From the NCBI GenBank assembly GCA_964420285.1, contig CAYQTE010000008.1, forward strand, positions 38,106-102,105: a stretch of DNA of 64,000 nucleotides, read 5' to 3'. Positions 58,315 to 64,000 of the stretch are shown here, one piece after another. This DNA is from CAYQTE01 sp964420285. Lineage in GTDB: Bacteria; Planctomycetota; Phycisphaerae; Tepidisphaerales; Tepidisphaeraceae. Position 1 is the first letter of the stretch. Each line of letters begins with the position of its first letter. Under the pieces are notes generated by a model. It saw only the letters and a list, made by a program, of their open reading frames with translations. It ran no database searches and had not been told where the DNA came from. Both the position numbers and the translations under genes were made by a program.

Positions 58315-61300
58315 TCATTCCGACAAGATCGAACCGCCGTCCGTGAGCCAATCGGCCTGAATTGGCGCGTCCGAAAACGGCGACGCACCCGCCGCGGCCA
58401 CGGCCGGTGGCGCAATGGCCCGGCCGGCCGGTTTCACCGGCGCCATCGCCGCCGCCACGCCCGCACTGTCGCCGCCGGCATTCAATTGGGCGCCCAGATC
58501 GTTGATGATGTCCGCGATATCGGTGATGTTCACCATGCCCTGATTGGCGACATCCCCGCCGTAATATCCCGGCGATAACCCCAGATTATTGATCGCCCGC
58601 GTCAGGTCCGTGATATCAACAGTACCGTCCAGGTTCGTATCCCCAAACGGCACATATTTCACTTCCACATCCCCGGCCGGGACACTCAGCGGATCTTCGT
58701 CAGAGTCGCCATACCCCACCGCCCGGCTGGCCTGCGAATCCGGCCCGGTGACCAGCGAACTGAAAATGCTCGCCCCCGCCCCGGCGTTCTGCACCAGCGT
58801 TGTGAGTTGTGAGATAGGCAGGTTAGTCTCATTGGCCAACAGCGTGTTATTGCCAATATCCAGCGTCCCGGCCACAGAGAGGTCATTGACGGCAAAGACC
58901 GTCTGATCCGCCTGCGAATCCGACTGCCCCAGCGCCAAACTCGCCCCGGCCGCAATCGAAACCGTGCCCAGCGTGTAATTCGTCGTCCCCGCCCCCGGCG
59001 TGCCGGCCGGAATGGTAAACGATCCGCCGTTGATGGCCACCGCATCGCTATCGCCCGCCGGATCGCCGACGATTTCCAACGTATTCTGACCCGCCCCGCC
59101 CGTGAGGGAAATCCCCCCGGCGGGCAGGGGATCGCCGTTGGAATAGTCAATAACAACCAGATCGCCGCCGGCCGGCCCGGTGTAGGTGACATCGCAGATG
59201 TCACAACAGGGCAGGCATTGATCCGGCGTCCCTGCGCCTGTCGAGTTGTTCCACACATCCACATGCTGGCCGTCCGGATCGAGCTTGATGTAGGTCGCGC
59301 CGGCGGCAACAGCCAGCGGCGCCGGGTTGACAACCTGCGTGAACGCCGGGCTGGTCGTGCCGACGAAGTTGCCATCGCCGCTATAAACGGCCACGACCGA
59401 ATGGCTGCCAGCATCGAGCGTCGAGGTGATATATACGGCCGTGTTGCCGCTAAGAGCGACCGGGCTGCCCATATTGCTGCCGTCGATCCGGAACTGCACG
59501 GTACCCGTCGGTCCGACGCCGACGTCGGGCGTCACCGTTGCGGTGAAAGTGACCGGCTGGCCGTAAACAGGCGCGGCGTTGCTGGAGGTGACGGTCGTGC
59601 CCGCCGCGATCAACTCAAACAACGTGCCTTCGTTGCCGCTGGACCCGCCGTATTCTGTGGTCCCGTACAGGTTGCCGGCGGTGTCGAAAATCAGACCGGC
59701 CACGGGATTTTCTCCGTTGCTGCCGTCGAAGGAAACTAAATTCCTCACGGCGTGCGTCCCCGACGCCACCTCAAATACCGTGCCGTCGTTGCTGGACCCG
59801 CCATACAGTGTCGTCCCATACAGGTTGCCCGCTGAGTCGAAAATCAGACCGGCGTAGGGCCATTTCCCATTGGTGCCGTTGAAGGAAGCCAAGGTCGACA
59901 GGACGTGCGTCCCCGACGACACTTCGAAAACCGTGCCGCCGTCGCTGCTCGACCCGGAAGTCGTCCCGTACAGGTTGCCGGCGGAGTCGAAAATCAGCCC
60001 GGCCGATGAATGTACTCCGGTGGTGCCGTTGAAGGAAACCAGGGTCGACAGGACGTGCGTCCCCGACGATACTTCGAACACCGTGCCGCCGTCGCTGGAC
60101 CCGCCCCAGTCAGTTGTCCCGTAAAGGTTGCCAGCCGCGTCGATGATCAGACCGTCCCACAGTTCATATCCGCTGGTGGCATTGAAGGAAACCAACGTCG
60201 TCACGGCGTGCGTCCCCGACGCCACCTCGAACACTGTACCATCGCCGTAGGCGCCCCCCTCAACAGTCGTCCCATACAGGTTACCGGCGGAGTCGAAGAC
60301 CACCCCGGCCTCGACCTGGCCACCGTTGTTAAAGTTGAAGGAAACCAACGTCGTCACGGCGTGCGTCCCCGACGCCACCTCGAACACCGTGCCGTAGCCG
60401 TAGGCCCCGTCCTCTTCAGTCGTCCCGTATAGGTTGCCCGCCGCGTCGAAGACCACACCGCCGACGGGTCCTCCTCCGTTGGTGACGTTGAAGGAAACCA
60501 ACGTCGTCGGGGCCAGCGTTCCCGAAGCCACTTCGAATACCGTGCCGTCGTCGTTGGACCCGCCCAAGTAGGTCGTCCCGTACAGGTTGCCGGCCGCGTC
60601 GAAGACCAGACCGGCCTTGGGGTTTTCTCCGTTGGTGCCGTCGAAGGTAACCAAGGTCGTCAGGGCGTGCGTCCCCGACGACACTTCGAACACCGTGCCG
60701 CCGTCGCTGGACCCTCCCTGGTAAGTCGTCCCATACAGGTTGCCGGCTGCGTCGATGATCAGACCGGCCGGGGGACCTTCTTCGTTGATGTCGCTTCCGT
60801 TGGCGCCGTTGAAGGAAACCAGGGTCGACAGGAAGTGCGTCCCCGAGGCCACTTCGAACACCGTGCCGTTGCCTCGAGTTCCGCCATTGGCTGTCGTCCC
60901 GTACAGGTTGCCCGCAGTGTCGACGATCAGATTGGACGCGGGATAGTCTCCGTTGGTGAAGTTGAAGAAAACCAACGTCGTCACGGCCTGCGTCCCCGAG
61001 GCCACTTCGAACACTGTGCCGTAGCTGGACCCGCTAGTCGTCCCGTAAAGGTTGCCCGCGGAGTCGAAAATCACACCGGCATACGGATGGTTTCCATTGA
61101 TGCCATTGAAGGAAACCAACGTCGTCAGGGCGTGCGTTCCCGACACCACTTCGAACACCGTGCCCAGGTTGCTGGACCCGCTCCCGTAAGTCGTCCCGTA
61201 CAGGTTGCCGACAGTGTCGAAGATCAAAGTCGCATACGGATATTCTCCATTGGCGCCGTTGAAGGAAACCAACGTCGTCGGCGCCTGCGTCCCCGACGCC

Positions 61301-64000
61301 ACTTCAAACACTGTGCCGTCGTTGCTGGACCCGCCCTCGTAAGTCGTTCCGTACAAGTTGCCGGCGGAGTCGGAGATCAGACCGGCCTGGGGATTTGCTC
61401 CGTTGACGCCGTTGAAGGAAACCAGGGTCGTCAGGGCCTGCGTCCCCGGCGCCACTTCGAACACCGTGCCGTCGTTGCCCGGCCCGCCATTGTACGTCGT
61501 CCCGTACAGGTCGCCGGCGGCGTCGAAGATCAGACCGGCCTGGGGATTTGCTCCGTTGGCGCCATTGAAGGAAACCAGGGTCGTCAGGGCCTGCGCCCCC
61601 GGCGCCACTTCGAATACTGTGCCGTCCCCATAGAGCCCGCCCTCGTATGTTGTCCCGTATAGGTTGCCGCTGGCGTCGCGGATCAAACCGGCCATGGGCT
61701 TCGCGCCGGTGGAGTAGCCGCGTTTCATCGCCTCAGTGCTTATGGCCCAGGACAATTTCGCGACGCTCTGTGTCATTGTCGGCGAAGTGCTGCCGGCAAA
61801 TTCGCTGTCGCCGTTGTAGACCGCCACGACTGAATAGCTGCCGGCGGTCAGCATCGGGGTGCTATACGCGGCGGTATTGCCATTGAGCATTACCGGCCTC
61901 CCCACGTTACTGCCGTCGATTTGGAATTGCACGGTGCCGCTCGGACCACTGCCACTGGAGGGTATTACCGTCGCGGTGAACGTTATGGGCTGGCCATAGT
62001 CGGGCAACGCGCTGTTGGATGCAAGAGCCACTGTCGTGGCTGCCCGCGCGATGTTCTGCGTGAGAATCGGCGAGGAGCTGGCAGCGAAATTGTTGGTACC
62101 GCTATAGACGGCCACAACCGAATTGCCACCGGCCCCCAGCGCCGAGGTGGTGTAGATGGCGGTATCGCTGCTGAGTGTCACCGGGCTGCCCACGTTGCCG
62201 CCGTCGACTTGGAATTGCACGGTACCCATGTCGGCGTAGCCGCTGGCCGCAGTCACCGTGGCCAGGAAAGTCACCGACTGGCCATATGGCGCTGGATTCG
62301 CAAGGGAAGTGATGCCTATCGTCGTCGCGGCCTGGGCAACGCTCTGGATGAAGGTGGGGCTGGTGCTTGAGGCGAGATTGATGTCGCCGCTGTAGACGGC
62401 GACGACGGAATGGGCACCGGCGTCGAGCGTCGAGATCGTGAACATGGCCGTGTTGTTGACGAGGGGTTGGTTGGCCAGGCTGTTGCCGTCGATCAGGAAC
62501 TGCACGGTTCCGGTGGGGCCGACGCCGGCGTCGAACACTGTTGCGGTAAACGTGACGCTCTGGCCGTAGTTTGGCAACGCGTTGCTCGATGTGACGGCGG
62601 TGCTTGTGGCCGTCGTGACCTCTTGTGTGTAGGCCTGCGAAGTGCTGGCGGCGAAGTTGGCGTCGCCGCTATAGACGGCCGTGATGGAATGCGTGCCGGC
62701 ACTGAGCGTCGCGGTCGCATAGGTGGCGGTATTGCCGTTGAGCGCAACCGGGCCGCCAACGTTGGCGCCGTCGATCTGGAACTGCACCGTGCCTGTTTCC
62801 CCGCTGCCGCTGTTGGAAACTACCGTTGCCGTGAACGTGATAGGCAGGCCGTAGACGGGCGAGGCGTTGTTGGATGTGACGGTCGTGACGGTGGGGGCTA
62901 TCGCGACGTTCTGTGTGCAGATCGGTGAAGTGCTGCCTGTGAAGTTGGCATCACCACCGTAGATGGCCACGACTGAATGGCTGCCGATGCTCAGTGTCGC
63001 AGTCGTATAGGCAGCGCTACTATTCACGACGGCGACGGGGCCGCCCACAGAGCTGCCGTCGATCTGGAACTGCACAGTGCCGGTTGGCCCAACGCCGCTG
63101 GCAGGAGTTACCATTGCTATAAAGGTCACCGACTGGCCGTGAGTGGCTCCGATGTTCCTGGATGTAACGACGACGGTCGTGGCGGCCTGGGCGACGTTTT
63201 GCGCAAAAGTCGGACTGGTGCTGGCTACAAAATTGCTGTCGCCGCTATAGACCGCCACGATCGAGTGCGTGCCGACGCCGAGCGCCGTTGTTGCAAGGGC
63301 TGCGGTATTGCCGCTGAGGGACACCGGGCCGCCGGCATTAGCGCCGTCGATCTGGAACTGCACCGCGCCAGTTTCACCGCTGCCGCTGGAGGGGGTGACC
63401 GTCGCGGTGAAAGTGACGCTCTGGCCAAAAGTGGGCGAGGCATTGTTGGACGTGACGGCAGTGGTTGTGGCGATCGTTACATTTTGCGTGTAGGTCGGTG
63501 AGGTGCTGCCCGCGAAGTTGGCATCACCACTGTAGACCGCCGTGATTGAATGGGTGCCGCCGCTCAGCGTCGAGATCGTAAAGGCAGCGGTGTTGCCGCT
63601 GAGGGGCACCGGGGTGCCGGCATTTGCGCCGTCGATCTGGAACTGCACGGTTCCAGTCTCGCCGCTGCCGGGCGTGACCGTCGCCGTAAACGTGACAGCC
63701 TGGCCGTAGACAGGCGAGGCGTTGTTGGAGGTGACGGCGGTAGATGTAAGCGTCACGCGAGACAGTTCAAAGACTGTGCCATTGCCGTTGCCGCCGCCGT
63801 TCTCGGCCGTGCCATAGAGGCTGCCGGAGGAGTCCATGGCCAAGGCAGCCATATATGGGTTTTCACCGGTGGCGCTGTTGAGTGTGGCCAACGTGGTGAT
63901 GACCCCACTTGCGTATGCGATCTCGAAGACGGTGCCATATCCCGCGGTGCCACCCGCATAGGTCGTGCCGAAGAGGTCGCCGGAGGAGTCCAGAACCAGC
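58315..64000 (-). CDS. Giant secreted surface protein 2 (Ig-like, GloVer repeats, dockerin-like tail), 5' end outside window
   Basis: More than 1890 residues, open at the right edge. From the visible N-terminal side: two GloVer repeats, seven Ig-like repeats (about 61.7-63.8 kb), about fourteen GloVer repeats (GNLYGTTYEGG---DGTVFEVASGT, 59.6-61.7 kb), one Ig-like unit, the QCLPCCDICDV linker and a dockerin-like pair (DTNLDGTVDITDLTRAI, ITDIADIINDLG), ending FSDAPIQADWLTDGGSILSE as in surface protein 1. Repeat units are very similar to one another at DNA level, so unit number could change by slippage or recombination. Likely a secreted adhesin or scaffold. Confidence 0.85.
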   Translation of the reverse strand, partial: LVLDSSGDLFGTTYAGGTAGYGTVFEIAYASGVITTLATLNSATGENPYMAALAMDSSGSLYGTAENGGGNGNGTVFELSRVTLTSTAVTSNNASPVYGQAVTFTATVTPGSGETGTVQFQIDGANAGTPVPLSGNTAAFTISTLSGGTHSITAVYSGDANFAGSTSPTYTQNVTIATTTAVTSNNASPTFGQSVTFTATVTPSSGSGETGAVQFQIDGANAGGPVSLSGNTAALATTALGVGTHSIVAVYSGDSNFVASTSPTFAQNVAQAATTVVVTSRNIGATHGQSVTFIAMVTPASGVGPTGTVQFQIDGSSVGGPVAVVNSSAAYTTATLSIGSHSVVAIYGGDANFTGSTSPICTQNVAIAPTVTTVTSNNASPVYGLPITFTATVVSNSGSGETGTVQFQIDGANVGGPVALNGNTATYATATLSAGTHSITAVYSGDANFAASTSQAYTQEVTTATSTAVTSSNALPNYGQSVTFTATVFDAGVGPTGTVQFLIDGNSLANQPLVNNTAMFTISTLDAGAHSVVAVYSGDINLASSTSPTFIQSVAQAATTIGITSLANPAPYGQSVTFLATVTAASGYADMGTVQFQVDGGNVGSPVTLSSDTAIYTTSALGAGGNSVVAVYSGTNNFAASSSPILTQNIARAATTVALASNSALPDYGQPITFTATVIPSSGSGPSGTVQFQIDGSNVGRPVMLNGNTAAYSTPMLTAGSYSVVAVYNGDSEFAGSTSPTMTQSVAKLSWAISTEAMKRGYSTGAKPMAGLIRDASGNLYGTTYEGGLYGDGTVFEVAPGAQALTTLVSFNGANGANPQAGLIFDAAGDLYGTTYNGGPGNDGTVFEVAPGTQALTTLVSFNGVNGANPQAGLISDSAGNLYGTTYEGGSSNDGTVFEVASGTQAPTTLVSFNGANGEYPYATLIFDTVGNLYGTTYGSGSSNLGTVFEVVSGTHALTTLVSFNGINGNHPYAGVIFDSAGNLYGTTSGSSYGTVFEVASGTQAVTTLVFFNFTNGDYPASNLIVDTAGNLYGTTANGGTRGNGTVFEVASGTHFLSTLVSFNGANGSDINEEGPPAGLIIDAAGNLYGTTYQGGSSDGGTVFEVSSGTHALTTLVTFDGTNGENPKAGLVFDAAGNLYGTTYLGGSNDDGTVFEVASGTLAPTTLVSFNVTNGGGPVGGVVFDAAGNLYGTTEEDGAYGYGTVFEVASGTHAVTTLVSFNFNNGGQVEAGVVFDSAGNLYGTTVEGGAYGDGTVFEVASGTHAVTTLVSFNATSGYELWDGLIIDAAGNLYGTTDWGGSSDGGTVFEVSSGTHVLSTLVSFNGTTGVHSSAGLIFDSAGNLYGTTSGSSSDGGTVFEVSSGTHVLSTLASFNGTNGKWPYAGLIFDSAGNLYGTTLYGGSSNDGTVFEVASGTHAVRNLVSFDGSNGENPVAGLIFDTAGNLYGTTEYGGSSGNEGTLFELIAAGTTVTSSNAAPVYGQPVTFTATVTPDVGVGPTGTVQFRIDGSNMGSPVALSGNTAVYITSTLDAGSHSVVAVYSGDGNFVGTTSPAFTQVVNPAPLAVAAGATYIKLDPDGQHVDVWNNSTGAGTPDQCLPCCDICDVTYTGPAGGDLVVIDYSNGDPLPAGGISLTGGAGQNTLEIVGDPAGDSDAVAINGGSFTIPAGTPGAGTTNYTLGTVSIAAGASLALGQSDSQADQTVFAVNDLSVAGTLDIGNNTLLANETNLPISQLTTLVQNAGAGASIFSSLVTGPDSQASRAVGYGDSDEDPLSVPAGDVEVKYVPFGDTNLDGTVDITDLTRAINNLGLSPGYYGGDVANQGMVNITDIADIINDLGAQLNAGGDSAGVAAAMAPVKPAGRAIAPPAVAAAGASPFSDAPIQADWLTDGGSILSE

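Noticed and set aside
60010..61662. Plus-strand frames with repetitive RPRRHFEH peptides
   Set aside because: Antisense of the GloVer repeats of surface protein 2, which explains their periodicity.
60010..61700. Possible CRISPR array because of regular repeats
   Set aside because: Repeats are 130-160 bp, coding, and lack short unique spacers; no cas genes are present.

Overview
The window reads as one stretch of a high-GC bacterial chromosome, most likely a planctomycete of the class Phycisphaerae. This is inferred from lineage-typical protein features: small membrane proteins ending in a CGYDLRATPxRCPECG zinc ribbon (7705-8304, 23177-23518, and a broken copy at 21300-21932), giant surface proteins that start with an ALENRVLLS motif and carry GloVer (DGTVFE-type) repeats and a dockerin-like tail, and a bamA-skp-lpxD cluster that implies an outer membrane with lipid A. 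No ribosomal RNA gene is present to confirm it.

Layout. 1-4.1 kb: the 3' part of a VWA-domain membrane protein, then a phosphate-selective-type porin with a long leader and a clear terminator. 4.1-9.8 kb (minus strand): amidohydrolase, hypothetical, purA, zinc-ribbon membrane protein, BNR-type lipoprotein. 10.2-14.6 kb: System II cytochrome c maturation pair (ResB, CcsA/ResC) and a bactofilin. 15-16.5 kb: two small membrane proteins, each preceded by the same foldable leader repeat. 16.8-21.3 kb: convergent GH74 xyloglucanase-like and GH3 beta-glucosidase-like genes, a plausible xyloglucan degradation pair. 22-25 kb: a decayed accessory islet built from three copies of the promoter and 5' end of upp, joined to toxin-antitoxin and RhuM fragments, ending at the intact upp. 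25-33 kb: PTS EIIA, MbcA/Xre-type antitoxin, tRNA-Leu(CAG), rpmE, paired lipoproteins, an HtrA-type protease, an HxlR regulator and an FHA protein. 33.3-38 kb: giant surface protein 1. 38-39.7 kb: a Panacea/PemK-like toxin-antitoxin pair and a hypothetical. 39.9-45 kb: bamA, skp, lpxD and a convergent infC that appears to use an AUU start. 45.5-50 kb: membrane, secreted and radical-SAM proteins. 50-57.5 kb: MazF-type pair, recJ, hisA, uvrC, a toxin-antitoxin module whose toxin has an in-frame stop, ppa and vapBC. 58.3-64 kb: giant surface protein 2, inverted relative to protein 1 and running off the right edge.

Three themes stand out. First, dispersed non-coding repeats: a roughly 220-bp palindromic element in three full and two half copies, a nested palindrome at 30.7 kb, repeat DNA inside and at the end of recJ, and an inverted repeat after it. 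Second, a high density of toxin-antitoxin genes, several broken. Third, unusual translation starts: leaderless GTG initiation at upp with its promoter preserved in three copies, and AUU at infC. The most novel-looking structures are the serial upp 5'-end duplications (22.1-24.9 kb), the palindromic repeat family, and the twin leader repeat at 15.4 and 15.9 kb.
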